From Nodosilinea sp. LEGE 07088 (GTDB taxonomy: Bacteria; Cyanobacteriota; Cyanobacteriia; Phormidesmidales; Phormidesmidaceae): a DNA stretch of 48,304 nt. The position numbers and the translations under genes are program-made. Below the pieces are notes generated by a model. The model was not told the origin of the DNA. It saw nothing but the letters and a program-made list of their open reading frames with translations, and searched no databases. Positions 8,133 to 16,464 of the stretch are shown piece after piece (positions within the stretch are counted from its first letter, which is position 1; each line of letters begins with the position of its first letter). The stretch spans positions 1-48,304 of the forward strand of contig NZ_JADEWX010000032.1 of assembly GCF_015207395.1 (NCBI RefSeq), in the 5' to 3' direction.

Positions 8133-8751
8133 CAGGCTCCATAGCCAACTCGAACCCCAAAGCCAGTTCGCCGCCGACCTTGACGAACTCAGCCTGCTGC
8201 TCCACGACGACGACTGGATATCGGCCGATCGCCTGACGGCAACCCTGCTACGGCAAGCCGTAGAATCACAGCTGCAGAATTCCCCGGCGCAGCAACAACG
8301 GGCTAATCGGCGATCGCTCCTAACGCCTGAAACCATAGCCGCTCTCCCCTGCCAGTTGCTCCACGCCCTCGACGATCGCTGGCAGCAGGCCAGTGGGGGA
8401 CACTTTGGCTTCTCGGTCCAGCTGCAGATCTACGACGAAATTTTGGCCACCACAGAGTTTGACCCATCCCTGCGCAACTGGATGACCCCCCACCCATTTC
8501 TTTCAGAGGTGGGCTGGCTCATGCCCCTGCCCCTGCGCCCGGTCGGGTTCCTCAAGTTTTACAACTGGCTGGAGTTTGACCTAGATGCGCCCATGGGCCA
8601 CCTACCCGCTCTCTGGTATTGGCAGGTGCCAGGGTTATATTCTCTACAGATGGGCGGCTTTTTAACCGGCCAGGGAGCGGGCTTTGGCGATTTGGCCCGA
8701 CTCGACGCCATGCTGCTCCGCATAGCCCGGTGCCATCAACCAGGGCAGTGA
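8122..8751 (+). CDS. Stand-alone GUN4-domain protein
   Basis: 209 residues, starting at GTG 8122 inside the end of the previous gene, with GGGAGGG about eight bases before it. The 11-base overlap implies translational coupling. Residues 20-170 follow the GUN4 pattern: LSLLLHDDDWISADRLTATLL (first helices), HALDDRWQQASGGHFGFSVQLQIYDE, then VGW and FDLDAPMGHLPALWYW. It lacks the N-terminal extension of true Gun4 and is divergent from the GUN4 domain of its neighbour (RYSNGKFGF there, QASGGHFGF here), so it is probably not the Mg-chelatase regulator. I infer a paired role with the upstream protein, such as heterodimeric sensing of a tetrapyrrole. Confidence 0.82.
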   Translation: MLANRLHSQLEPQSQFAADLDELSLLLHDDDWISADRLTATLLRQAVESQLQNSPAQQQRANRRSLLTPETIAALPCQLLHALDDRWQQASGGHFGFSVQLQIYDEILATTEFDPSLRNWMTPHPFLSEVGWLMPLPLRPVGFLKFYNWLEFDLDAPMGHLPALWYWQVPGLYSLQMGGFLTGQGAGFGDLARLDAMLLRIARCHQPGQ

Positions 8752-8800
8752 TATTGAAGGTACAGCTATTACACTCCCCATCTCCTGATCTCCCTAGCCC

Positions 8801-10126
8801 CTATTCCCCTCCGTCCCCTTCAGCACCGTCAGGCAGATCAGACTCAGGCCAGGGAATGCGGCCATCAAGCGCGATCAAGCGGGCCATTTCACGGGCGCCA
8901 TAGCGGTTAATATGGCTAGGGTCAGCAAACAGGTGCGATTTCCAGCGCCAGTCTTCGAGTAGGTCTAGCAAAATGAGCTGGCCCTGGTCTGCCCTGGTCT
9001 GCAAGAATCGCTGAAACTGGCGTTCGTAGCCCATCCGCACTCGGTCTAGGTAGTCGTTGCTGAGGGGCAAGTTGACGTACACCAAAGGAATATTCTGGCT
9101 TTGCAAAAACTGGGTGATGGCGGCCAAAGAAACCGTTTGCACCCCCTCCAGGCGAAAGGGACGGTAGGCGTTGTCGTAGAGCCCTGCGACCCGAGGAAAG
9201 CTGCGGTAGTACACCGCCGGGTTGAACTGGTCGTCAACGGCTAAAAATCCCTGGGTGTCAATGGGGCTCAGGGGTACCGTGCCGTAGTCAGTATCTGGGG
9301 CAGCCGCAGCAGTATCGGCGGTGGCTTCAGCCTGTACTCCTGAGTCTTGTAGCGTTAGGCGAGCCCCATCTCGCACGGCAGCGTAACCTGGCGAGGCCAG
9401 AATCTCGGCAAAGGTGCGGTCAAACCGGCCGCTGTTAAAGGCGCGGGAGCCTTCGGCCCAAATGATCAATCGGGGATGCAGGTCGGGGGCCAACAACTGT
9501 CGGGTAATAAAGCTCACTACCTGGGCCGTTGCCCCATTGACGCTAAAGTTATAAACCCGCAAACCAGGGTAGCCCTCTAAAGCGAGGGCCTGCTGTAGCA
9601 CCTGGGGGTCGATGCCCTGGAGCGATCGCGAGCTGCCGATAATCAGCACGTCAGGTGGCCCTAGGGCTGCCACGTAGGCGCGGTAGAGACTAACCTGCTC
9701 GTCTAGCACGTCGCTACCTAGGGTGGGCAAGGCTCTGGGCAAGCCCTGTTGGTCAGCTTTGCGCTGAGCCAGGTACAGGTTTTGTCGATATTCGTCGGCC
9801 TTGCGCTGGGCAACGGGCTGGCGAGGGTCGTCAAGGGCCATTGCATGCAGGAGTGCGATCGAGCGTCCCCAGCCTGCGGCTACCTGGTGCCATTGAGCCG
9901 CAGTGGTGGCAGTGGTGGCTAACCCAGCCGCCTGGTTGGCTTCGGCAACGGCCTGGTACCAAAGGTCTGGCGGTGCGATCGCACCGCCAGACGTAGTACT
10001 TCCAGCAGCCGAGGGCAGACCATTAGGGGTAGCCGTCGGCGCCGAACGGCTAATACAGCAGGTCAACAACACGCCTAACACCGTTGAGGTCGCCAGCCCA
10101 GTGCGGCATGTGAAGGGTTTGGTCAT
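8801..10126 (-). CDS. Exported SGNH/GDSL-hydrolase-like protein (DUF1574-like)
   Basis: 441 residues from the ATG at 10126; a TTG 27 bases earlier is possible. Residues 1-26 are hydrophobic with a double cysteine (VLLTCCIS), a possible but non-ideal lipobox. Around residue 165 the block DVLIIGSSRSLQGIDP gives the SGNH-type Ser/Gly motif. Near the end, FADPSHINRYGA supplies the Asp-x-x-His pair. The arrangement resembles acyl-transfer or esterase proteins linked to polysaccharide modification (DUF1574 and AlgX-like families). The substrate is unknown. It is divergent from the pirin gene, and the C-terminus is close to the end of the GUN4 cassette (convergent, 49-base gap). Confidence 0.7.
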   Translation of the reverse strand: MTKPFTCRTGLATSTVLGVLLTCCISRSAPTATPNGLPSAAGSTTSGGAIAPPDLWYQAVAEANQAAGLATTATTAAQWHQVAAGWGRSIALLHAMALDDPRQPVAQRKADEYRQNLYLAQRKADQQGLPRALPTLGSDVLDEQVSLYRAYVAALGPPDVLIIGSSRSLQGIDPQVLQQALALEGYPGLRVYNFSVNGATAQVVSFITRQLLAPDLHPRLIIWAEGSRAFNSGRFDRTFAEILASPGYAAVRDGARLTLQDSGVQAEATADTAAAAPDTDYGTVPLSPIDTQGFLAVDDQFNPAVYYRSFPRVAGLYDNAYRPFRLEGVQTVSLAAITQFLQSQNIPLVYVNLPLSNDYLDRVRMGYERQFQRFLQTRADQGQLILLDLLEDWRWKSHLFADPSHINRYGAREMARLIALDGRIPWPESDLPDGAEGDGGE

Positions 10127-10256
10127 AACATCAGGAAGGGCGACGGCAGTCAAGCAAGATCAAGCAAGCACGAGTTGCTTTAGGCAAGGTTCGCCATATA
10201 GCTAGTGTAAGAAATTGCGCCACCCGATAGAGCTTGGAGCTTCAGGTCTGAGCCCG

Positions 10257-10277
10257 TACGCTTACCTAGCGTATAGT
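10257..10277 (+). promoter_or_regulatory. Possible promoter of the pirin gene
   Basis: The inverted repeat TACGC-TTACCTA-GCGTA at 10257-10273 overlaps a good -10 match TATAGT at 10272-10277, about 60 bases before the start codon. This could be an operator-promoter overlap; not tested. Confidence 0.35.
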
Positions 10278-10310
10278 AGGGGCGACGTCCCTAGCCTTAC
10301 CTGGCTTTAA

Positions 10311-10342
10311 TTTGTAGTGCCATGCCTTTGTAGTGCCATGCC
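10311..10342 (+). repeat. 16-bp tandem duplication over the pirin start codon
   Basis: TTTGTAGTGCCATGCC is present twice head to tail (10311-10326 and 10327-10342). Each copy carries an ATG. The first ATG (10322) is out of frame and runs ATG CCT TTG TAG. The second (10338) begins the pirin protein. Confidence 0.9.
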
Positions 10343-11213
10343 AGATTCTATCGATCGCATGCTCAAACCTCACATTCAAGACCTGGGAGGATTTCAGGCC
10401 CGGCGTCTACTGCCCCATGAGCATCGCATGATGGTCGGGCCATTTATTTTTTTCGACCACCTCGGCCCAGCCCAATTTGCCCCAGGGCAGGGGGTTGATG
10501 TCCGGCCTCATCCCCATATTAACCTGGCCACCGTGACGTATTTGTTTGAGGGGGTCTTACGCCACCGCGACAGCCTCGGGGTAGTACAAGATATTTACCC
10601 TGGCGCCGTAAACTGGATGACCGCAGGCCGGGGCATCACCCATTCGGAGCGCACGCCAGAGTTCGTCCGTCAACGCGAGGCGGTGCTCCACGGCATTCAA
10701 ACCTGGGTAGCCTTGCCCGACGACCAAGAGGAGGTAGCCCCCTGGTTTAAGCACCACCCCGAGGGCACCCTGCCCCGATGGCAGGCCGATGGGGCCACCA
10801 TTACCCTGATCGCTGGAGCAGCCGATGGTTACTCTTCACCGGTACAAACCCTGTCGCCCATGGTCTACTTAGATGTGCAGTGTACGCCGGGCAGCCGGGT
10901 GGTTATTCCCACTGACTACCGCGAGCGAGCGGTCTATAGCGTCACTGAGGGGATAACCCTTGACAACGAACCCCTGCCCCAGCACCGCATGGTTCTATTG
11001 GCTCCCGGTAGCACCCCCGAGTTAGGAGCCACTGCGACGGGGCGTTGCATGATCATCGGTGGCGAGCCCGTAGGCCCACGCATTAAATGGTGGAACTTTG
11101 TTTCTAGTCGCCAAGCGCGGATTAACCAAGCCAAGCAAGACTGGAAAGCGGGCCGATTCTCAGCTGTGCCTGAAGAGACTGAGTTTATTCCTTTGCCTGA
11201 AGGGCGTCCATAG
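10338..11213 (+). CDS. Pirin-family bicupin protein
   Basis: 291 residues from the ATG at 10338. The GTG at 10317 lies in the duplicated 16-bp unit and is less likely. The N-terminal cupin carries the pirin metal ligands H58 and H60 (RPHPHINLATVTY), H102 and E104 (GRGITHSERTPE). The C-terminal cupin ends with IIGGEPVGPRIKWWNFVSS, characteristic of the family. Bacterial pirins (YhhW type) can act as quercetin dioxygenases, and others bind regulatory proteins. The role here is unknown. No ribosome-binding site is obvious, and the duplicated leader may matter for translation. Confidence 0.93.
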   Translation: MPDSIDRMLKPHIQDLGGFQARRLLPHEHRMMVGPFIFFDHLGPAQFAPGQGVDVRPHPHINLATVTYLFEGVLRHRDSLGVVQDIYPGAVNWMTAGRGITHSERTPEFVRQREAVLHGIQTWVALPDDQEEVAPWFKHHPEGTLPRWQADGATITLIAGAADGYSSPVQTLSPMVYLDVQCTPGSRVVIPTDYRERAVYSVTEGITLDNEPLPQHRMVLLAPGSTPELGATATGRCMIIGGEPVGPRIKWWNFVSSRQARINQAKQDWKAGRFSAVPEETEFIPLPEGRP

Positions 11214-11335
11214 ACCGGGCAGAAGGCATTGGCTTCACAGAAACTTGATGGCTGGTTCCGTGAATTCGCAGATGGTACATGGCTATTGGGCCAAGGACAA
11301 TCAAAAGGTAACCGAGTTCACCTGGAGATACCTGC

Positions 11336-12175
11336 ATGCGCCTGAATCGACTCTACAGTCTTGGCATTTTAGCTACCACCGTAGCACTCGCTAGCATCGC
11401 TCAACCCGCCCGAGCGATCTCGTTTACGCTAGGCGACAATGCCGCTACCCAAGCATCTATGAAAGGCATTGCCGGGTTTGGCGGCGAAACCAATCAAGGC
11501 GCTTATTCCATCTATGCTCAGACTGAAGGGTTTAATACTGTAGCGTTTAACGATGGCAGTTTTGCCGTCGTTGACAATCAGAATCAGCTCGTTGCCGATG
11601 CCGGCATCACTTATTCTTATATTGGCAATACGACTAAAAACGCTCGCATCACTTCAGATCAATGGGCCCCCACCTTCGCATCCCCAAGAGACAATAAATC
11701 CAAGTACCTGACGGCTTTTTCTGGCACTGATGTTCAGATTAATTTAGATACAACCCATAACTACTTCGGCATTAACTGGGGCTCTGCCCATGACGGTAAT
11801 GAGTTTTCGTTTTACAACGGCGATGCCCTAGTGCAGAAGTTTGTTTACTATGGCGATAACCGTACCTTTGCCGCCGATACAAAGACAACTAACGTTGCCT
11901 CTGCTCTACAGACCTACGGGACAAAGGGCAATGGAAACCAATACAATGCTTACTTCAATTTCTTCGCTGACTCTAGCGATGATATTTTCAATCGAATTTT
12001 GATATCACAGGCCGGTGGTGGCGGCTTCGAAACCGACAACCACACCTTCAAAGCTGGCACTAAGGGCTTTAACGACGTCGAATCTGTACCGGAACCCGCT
12101 ATGGCCTTAAGCCTTTTGGTTGTAGGCGGTGCCATGGTTGCTAAGCGTCGATCGATGGGCTCCCAGGTCAGCTAA
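11336..12175 (+). CDS. PEP-CTERM sorting-domain exported protein
   Basis: 279 residues. An N-terminal signal peptide (MRLNRLYSLGILATTVALAS, then IAQPARA with likely cleavage after ARA) is followed by a Gly/Asn/Thr-rich beta-type domain. The C-terminal tail is VPEP, then a hydrophobic span (ALSLLVVGGAMVA) and a basic KRRS, the PEP-CTERM signal recognised by exosortase. The product is presumably anchored, processed or secreted at the surface. The central domain has the look of small cyanobacterial PEP-CTERM proteins with one beta-sandwich. Its binding partner is unknown. No exosortase lies in the window. A terminator hairpin follows at 12274. Confidence 0.9.
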   Translation: MRLNRLYSLGILATTVALASIAQPARAISFTLGDNAATQASMKGIAGFGGETNQGAYSIYAQTEGFNTVAFNDGSFAVVDNQNQLVADAGITYSYIGNTTKNARITSDQWAPTFASPRDNKSKYLTAFSGTDVQINLDTTHNYFGINWGSAHDGNEFSFYNGDALVQKFVYYGDNRTFAADTKTTNVASALQTYGTKGNGNQYNAYFNFFADSSDDIFNRILISQAGGGGFETDNHTFKAGTKGFNDVESVPEPAMALSLLVVGGAMVAKRRSMGSQVS

Positions 12176-12273
12176 CCAGTCTGATTCACTATTTCTAAGC
12201 TTTCTTTGCTCCGCGAGTTTAACTCAGTCAACGCCGTCTCGCAAGCACAATGAACGCTGTATTGATCTCTCCG

Positions 12274-12302
12274 GGCAGATGGCTTTACCCATCTGCCTTT
12301 TT
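12274..12302 (+). terminator. Rho-independent terminator after the PEP-CTERM gene
   Basis: Perfect 9-bp stem GGCAGATGG/CCATCTGCC with a 6-base loop, followed by TTTTT. It lies about 100 bases after the stop codon. Confidence 0.93.
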
Positions 12303-12382
12303 GGTATCTACCTCGTAGAAGATTTGCATTTTTCAGCCACTCTGCGATAGTAAAACTGTGCCCAGTCGCAGTGAGGAAATCG

Positions 12383-13114
12383 GTGGTACCCCTTAAAGAT
12401 TACAACCCAGGACTGCGCACGCCCTACGTCACCTATGGGCTGATTGTGCTCAATGTAGCAATTTTCATCTACGAACTCAGCCTGCCCTCCTACGGGCTGA
12501 CGAGCTTTTTCCATGCCTGGGCGGTGGTGCCCGAAGAGTTTTCTATCAGCCTAACCACGGGAGTTTCGGCCCTCAATGCTGAAGAGTGGCTGACGTTGGT
12601 GACGAGCCAGTTTCTCCACGGCGGCTTTTTGCACGTTGCTGGCAACATGCTCTATCTGTGGATCTTTGGCAATAACGTCGAAGACCAGATGGGTCACGTG
12701 CGGTTTTTGCTGTTTTATGTGCTCTGCGGGGTGTTGGCTAACTTAGCTCAGTGGTTTTTTGCCATGGGTTCTGAGATTCCATCTCTGGGCGCTAGTGGCG
12801 CGATCGCAGGGGTGATGGGGGCCTATATTTTCCGCTTTCCAGAGGTGCGCATTCTCACTCTGGTGCCCCTAGGGCCATTCCCACTACCGCTCCGCATTCC
12901 AGCGCTGTTCTATTTGGGCATTTGGTTTGTGCAGCAGGCGTTTTACGGCTTGGCCAGCCTCGGCACCCCAACCATGATCGGCATGGAAAGCGGTGGTATT
13001 GCCTACTGGGCGCATGCCGGTGGTTTTGCGATCGGCGCACTGCTCGGGCCGCTGTTTGGCCTGTTTAGTCAGCCCAATGCGGCGGTTGCTGTCGAAAGCC
13101 CGAAGGTCAAATAG
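12383..13114 (+). CDS. Rhomboid-family intramembrane serine protease
   Basis: 243 residues from GTG 12383, chosen over GTG 12371 because an AGGA precedes it by six bases and homologues usually begin M-PLxDxNP. There are six or more membrane spans. The oxyanion-hole region HGGFLHVAGNMLYLWIFGNN is followed by catalytic serine 138 in GASGAIAG and catalytic histidine 211 in AHAGGFAIG, the three landmarks of active rhomboids. It is an inner- or thylakoid-membrane protease with unknown substrate. Between spans 4 and 5 is a Pro-rich loop (LGPFPLPLRIPA) common in cyanobacterial members. Confidence 0.93.
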   Translation: MVPLKDYNPGLRTPYVTYGLIVLNVAIFIYELSLPSYGLTSFFHAWAVVPEEFSISLTTGVSALNAEEWLTLVTSQFLHGGFLHVAGNMLYLWIFGNNVEDQMGHVRFLLFYVLCGVLANLAQWFFAMGSEIPSLGASGAIAGVMGAYIFRFPEVRILTLVPLGPFPLPLRIPALFYLGIWFVQQAFYGLASLGTPTMIGMESGGIAYWAHAGGFAIGALLGPLFGLFSQPNAAVAVESPKVK

Positions 13115-13135
13115 CCGAAATATTATCGCGCTCCG

Positions 13136-13160
13136 AACCCCATCGTCAGGGGCTGGGGTT
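13136..13160 (+). terminator. Hairpin after the rhomboid gene
   Basis: AACCCCA/TGGGGTT stem with an 11-base loop starting 21 bases after the stop codon. It lacks a T run, so the terminator call is weak. Confidence 0.45.
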
Positions 13161-13407
13161 GTCAATGCTGGCGGTCAATAGCATCGCCATGCACTCCCCG
13201 CACTGAGTTAAGTTGAGCGACAAAGCTTTGATGGCTGACACCTGAGCTGTAACCACACTACTGACGCCCCTTGCAAACACCATGAGAGATTGTTACATTA
13301 CTTAACAGATAGGTGGGCTTGGATAGAGCAGCGAATGCGTAGTGATCGGTTGGTCGCGATCGCCTGGAACTCGGGAGAGGGGATTAGAGCAGGGCAGGGA
13401 GATTTTC

Positions 13408-13968
13408 ATGGATACAGCAAGTCCTATAGATATGCAGTCCATCACGATGGCCCAGGTGCTTGATCTCTATGCCGCTGGGCGGCGTGACTTTAGCCACCTT
13501 GACTTTCATGAGGCCTGGATGCCTGGCCTGGAGCTGCCTGGCATTGACCTTGCTCAGGCCAATTTAGTGTCGGCTAACCTCGATGGTGCGGTGCTGGTAG
13601 GCGCTAACCTGGGCGGCTGTAATCTTTGGCGAGCTAGTCTTGAAATGGCTGATTTGCAGGCTGCTAACCTGACTCGCTCGATCCTGATTCGTGCTCAACT
13701 GAGCGGCGCTAACTTAAACCAGGCCAATCTGAGCTCTAGCGACCTGCGCTTGGCCAGTCTGACCGGTGCCGGGTTGTGTCGATCTGATCTACGCAACGCC
13801 AATTTGAGCTATGCCGACCTACGCAACGCTGATTTGGCTGACGCTGATCTGCGCGGGGCAAACTTGACCGGGGCAAATTTACGTGGAGTCAGCCTCGCCA
13901 CTGCTAGGCTTGGCGGTGCCAGTCTAGATCGCGCTTGGATGGATCCTTCCCCAGAACTTTCTTACTAG
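13408..13968 (+). CDS. Pentapeptide-repeat protein
   Basis: 186 residues from the ATG at 13408, preceded by AGGGAG at good spacing. A longer upstream frame has no repeats. After a 45-residue N-terminal helix-rich part (ITMAQVLDLYAAGRRDFSHLDF) come about 22 consecutive A(D/N)LxX repeats (ANLVSANLDGAVLVGANLGG and onward) to near residue 175, predicting a right-handed quadrilateral beta-helix. There is no signal peptide, so it is probably cytosolic. Function is unknown; DNA-mimic gyrase protectors (Qnr/MfpA) share this fold but nothing specific points to that here. The leader carries an AT-rich block (TTGTTACATTACTTAACA near 13290), a possible promoter. Confidence 0.92.
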   Translation: MDTASPIDMQSITMAQVLDLYAAGRRDFSHLDFHEAWMPGLELPGIDLAQANLVSANLDGAVLVGANLGGCNLWRASLEMADLQAANLTRSILIRAQLSGANLNQANLSSSDLRLASLTGAGLCRSDLRNANLSYADLRNADLADADLRGANLTGANLRGVSLATARLGGASLDRAWMDPSPELSY

Positions 13969-13984
13969 GCGATCCTTAATCCAG

Positions 13985-14923
13985 CTAATCACTTCTGTTA
14001 GCTCCTTCTAGTGCCTGCCTCAGCTGTCCCTGGTGCTGGGCAAGATTTATGGCGGCAGTCTCCGCGTCTAGATCGCCCAGGTGCATCATCAGAGCCAGCT
14101 TGACCTGCTGATGACTGCGGTCGAGCAGAGTGCCAGCGGCGTCGCGATCGAGATCGGTAAGGTCGCAGAGAATGCGCAGGGCGCGATCGCGCAGTTTGGT
14201 ATTGGTTACCGCCACATCTACCATGCGGTTGCCGTAGACTTTGCCCAGCCGCACCATAACGCCGGTCGAGAGGATGTTGAGCGCCATCTTGGTCACGGTA
14301 CCCGCCTTAAGCCGGGTTGACCCCGCTAGCAGCTCTGGCCCTACCAGTAGACGAATATCGATATCGACCTCAATGGGGGCCTGGTCGGCGGGTACACAAG
14401 CCATAAAGATGGTGGTGGCTCCCCGCTGTTGGGCCTCAGTGAGTGCACCGCGCACGTAGGGCGTAGTGCCTCCGGCGGTAATCCCTACGACCACATCTTG
14501 AGCCGATACGGCTCGCTCGGCGATCGTCGCTGCGCCATCTGCGGCAATATCCTCTAGCCCTTCTGAACTTTTCACCAGGGCGCCGACGCCGCCAGCGAGC
14601 AATCCCTGCACCAACTCCGGGGGGGTACAGAAGGTGGGCGGGCATTCGGCGGCATCGAGCACCCCCAGCCGCCCGCTAGTGCCTGCCCCTACGTAAAACA
14701 GTCGCCCGCCCTGTCGCAGGGCCTCGGTTGTGGCGTCGATGGCGGCGGCCAAGGGGCCTTTAGAGTCAGCGATCGCAGTCAGGGTGCGCTGATCTTCATG
14801 GTTAAACAGTTCGACCAGGTCTAAGCTACTGAGCTGGTCGAGCTGAGTACTGCGAGGGTTAGCCTGTTCAGTCAGCAGGTGGCCCCGATCGGTGGGTTGG
14901 GATGCGGTCACGGGCAGAGACAA
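13985..14923 (-). CDS. murQ: N-acetylmuramic acid 6-phosphate etherase
   Basis: Cleaves the lactyl ether of MurNAc-6-phosphate to GlcNAc-6-phosphate in cell-wall recycling. 312 residues, close to the usual ~300. The SIS domain shows FYVGAGTSGRLGVLDAAECPPTF with the catalytic glutamate in AAEC, SSEGLED with the second acidic residue, GITAGGTTPYV, and SRLKAGTVTKMALNILSTG near the C-terminus. The start is taken as TTG 14923; a GTG 12 bases downstream (14911) is equally plausible. It is convergent with the pentapeptide gene. The partner kinase AnmK is not in the window. Confidence 0.96.
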   Translation of the reverse strand: MSLPVTASQPTDRGHLLTEQANPRSTQLDQLSSLDLVELFNHEDQRTLTAIADSKGPLAAAIDATTEALRQGGRLFYVGAGTSGRLGVLDAAECPPTFCTPPELVQGLLAGGVGALVKSSEGLEDIAADGAATIAERAVSAQDVVVGITAGGTTPYVRGALTEAQQRGATTIFMACVPADQAPIEVDIDIRLLVGPELLAGSTRLKAGTVTKMALNILSTGVMVRLGKVYGNRMVDVAVTNTKLRDRALRILCDLTDLDRDAAGTLLDRSHQQVKLALMMHLGDLDAETAAINLAQHQGQLRQALEGANRSD

Positions 14924-14956
14924 TAAACACTGCCGCTAATGTAGAGGATGGCGCGC

Positions 14957-15835
14957 CTAGCGCACAAACCGAATGGTTCCTAGGTAGCGTGCCGACCGCC
15001 CCTCAGAAACCTGGACTGCGGCGATAATGCAGCTCACCATTTCAACCAGAGCCAGCGGGATCACCAGTAAAAAGCCCACCAAAATAAACATCAGCGCGAT
15101 CGTAACCACCCAGGCGATCACCATAGTGAGCTGAAAGTTCAGGGCAGCTTTGGCCTGGCGCTGCACATCGGCAGACCTAGATATCGCGTCGGGTGCTCCC
15201 CCCTTGACCAGCAGCAGCACCAGCGGGGCTACCACGCGCCAGGGTAGCAAAAAAGAGCCTCCCCAAAACAAAGGCCATCCGCTCAGCCACTGTCCGCCGA
15301 TCACCAGGTAGCTGACCAGCGGAGCCAAGTGAACTAATGCCATCAGAGTGGTATCTGACAACGCTATGCTATCGGCCTCTGGGTCTAGTCGATCGGGTGC
15401 AGGTGACGCGATCGCAGATCGATCGGATTGAGGGTCGGTGCTGCTTGCAGTCCCAGTCGGGGGCGGAATCCTGGTACCATCGCCACTGGTTGATGGCGAT
15501 GGTGACGCCAGAACTGCAGACGAAGCCACCGCCGATGGCCCTGTTGCCCCTAGCGCAAAGCCAGTTTGCCACTCAGCCGTGGCCGCACCCACCTGCCACC
15601 CGCTAACCCAAACTGTCTCTAGGGGGCAGGTTAGGTTCAGGCGCTCTAACCCCCTCTGAATCCGGGGCACCACTAGCGCCTGGGAGATGGGTGTCGGCGC
15701 TTCCAGCTCTAGACAAAGCTGAACCCCCAGCCAATACCCCCGAGCCACAATACCCTGCCGAGCCATAGATTGCGTCAGCAAATGCGCAATGGCCTGGGCA
15801 TCGCCTTGGCGGGCACGGTCAATGAGTGTGGTCAT
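14957..15835 (-). CDS. DUF4870-domain membrane protein
   Basis: 292 residues. The N-terminal ~95 residues (LIDRARQGDAQAIAHLLTQS, then LEAPTPI) form a soluble domain seen in many cyanobacterial membrane proteins. Then comes a Pro/Ser-rich linker (SPSPSTSGDGTRIPPPTG). The C-terminal DUF4870 part has about four membrane spans (MALVHLAPLVSYLVIGG, VVAPLVLLLVKGG, MVIAWVVTIALMFILVGFLL). Function is unknown; the family is thought to be a small membrane carrier or anchor. It precedes murQ on the same strand by 33 bases and follows the DUF3110 gene by 15 bases, so these three minus-strand genes probably share a transcript. Confidence 0.82.
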   Translation of the reverse strand: MTTLIDRARQGDAQAIAHLLTQSMARQGIVARGYWLGVQLCLELEAPTPISQALVVPRIQRGLERLNLTCPLETVWVSGWQVGAATAEWQTGFALGATGPSAVASSAVLASPSPSTSGDGTRIPPPTGTASSTDPQSDRSAIASPAPDRLDPEADSIALSDTTLMALVHLAPLVSYLVIGGQWLSGWPLFWGGSFLLPWRVVAPLVLLLVKGGAPDAISRSADVQRQAKAALNFQLTMVIAWVVTIALMFILVGFLLVIPLALVEMVSCIIAAVQVSEGRSARYLGTIRFVR

Positions 15836-15850
15836 GGGGATTGATTAGCA

Positions 15851-16231
15851 TTACAGCAATTTTTCAAGCTGCTGGCGGAGGCGGTCAAGCTCGGTTTGGG
15901 AAGGGCCATTGGTCGTCGAAGATGGCGCTGCCTCTTCAGGCTGGTCGGGGTTCCAGGTTGTTTGCTCCAGATTTTGCTCCGGTGGCATGGCTAGCGACCC
16001 TGTTTCAACTAGGCGACAACTATAGCCCGCAGATTCACAAAATTCTTCAATATCCTCTTGCTCCATGGCCTCTACGGTGGCCTCCGGAAAGTCTTGAGCC
16101 TCCAGCATAAGGGCAAAACGAGTGGCATCATCTTCATGCTCAAACATCAAGACTAGATCCTTCCCGTCGATGTTCAAGGTATGAATACCTTCATTCTCGG
16201 TGCGAGCGTTAAACAACAGCACGTACACCAT
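15851..16231 (-). CDS. DUF3110-domain protein
   Basis: 126 residues, small and acidic. The N-terminal 85 residues match the cyanobacterial/plastid DUF3110 pattern: MVYVLLFNARTENEGIHTL, LMFEHEDDATRFALMLEAQDFP, EFCESAGYSCRLV. A variable tail ending LDRLRQQLEKLL is a short coiled coil. The family is conserved in oxygenic phototrophs but unassigned. It is first in the minus-strand run DUF3110 - DUF4870 - murQ. Confidence 0.88.
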   Translation of the reverse strand: MVYVLLFNARTENEGIHTLNIDGKDLVLMFEHEDDATRFALMLEAQDFPEATVEAMEQEDIEEFCESAGYSCRLVETGSLAMPPEQNLEQTTWNPDQPEEAAPSSTTNGPSQTELDRLRQQLEKLL

Positions 16232-16464
16232 AGCTATATCTCACCCAACAGCGTTACCTGTCCACTGTAGCGGGCCGCTGCAGCCCGAACAAAGTCTCAC
16301 CGATTGGCGTCTGACGCTATAGGGGTAGAGCTCCCCCAATGGCATCGTTCGGCGTCACTATGACTCAAGCCTCAGGTCACAGCGGTTAAGTTCATTACCG
16401 ATGGTAGGCAGATGTTGGGGAGTTCACTACTATGATTGGGTGGTTTGCGGTGGTGTAAACGGGT

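Noticed and set aside
8985-9002. Direct repeat of CCCTGGTCTG inside the SGNH gene
   Set aside because: Short in-frame-neutral duplication in coding DNA with no sign of function.
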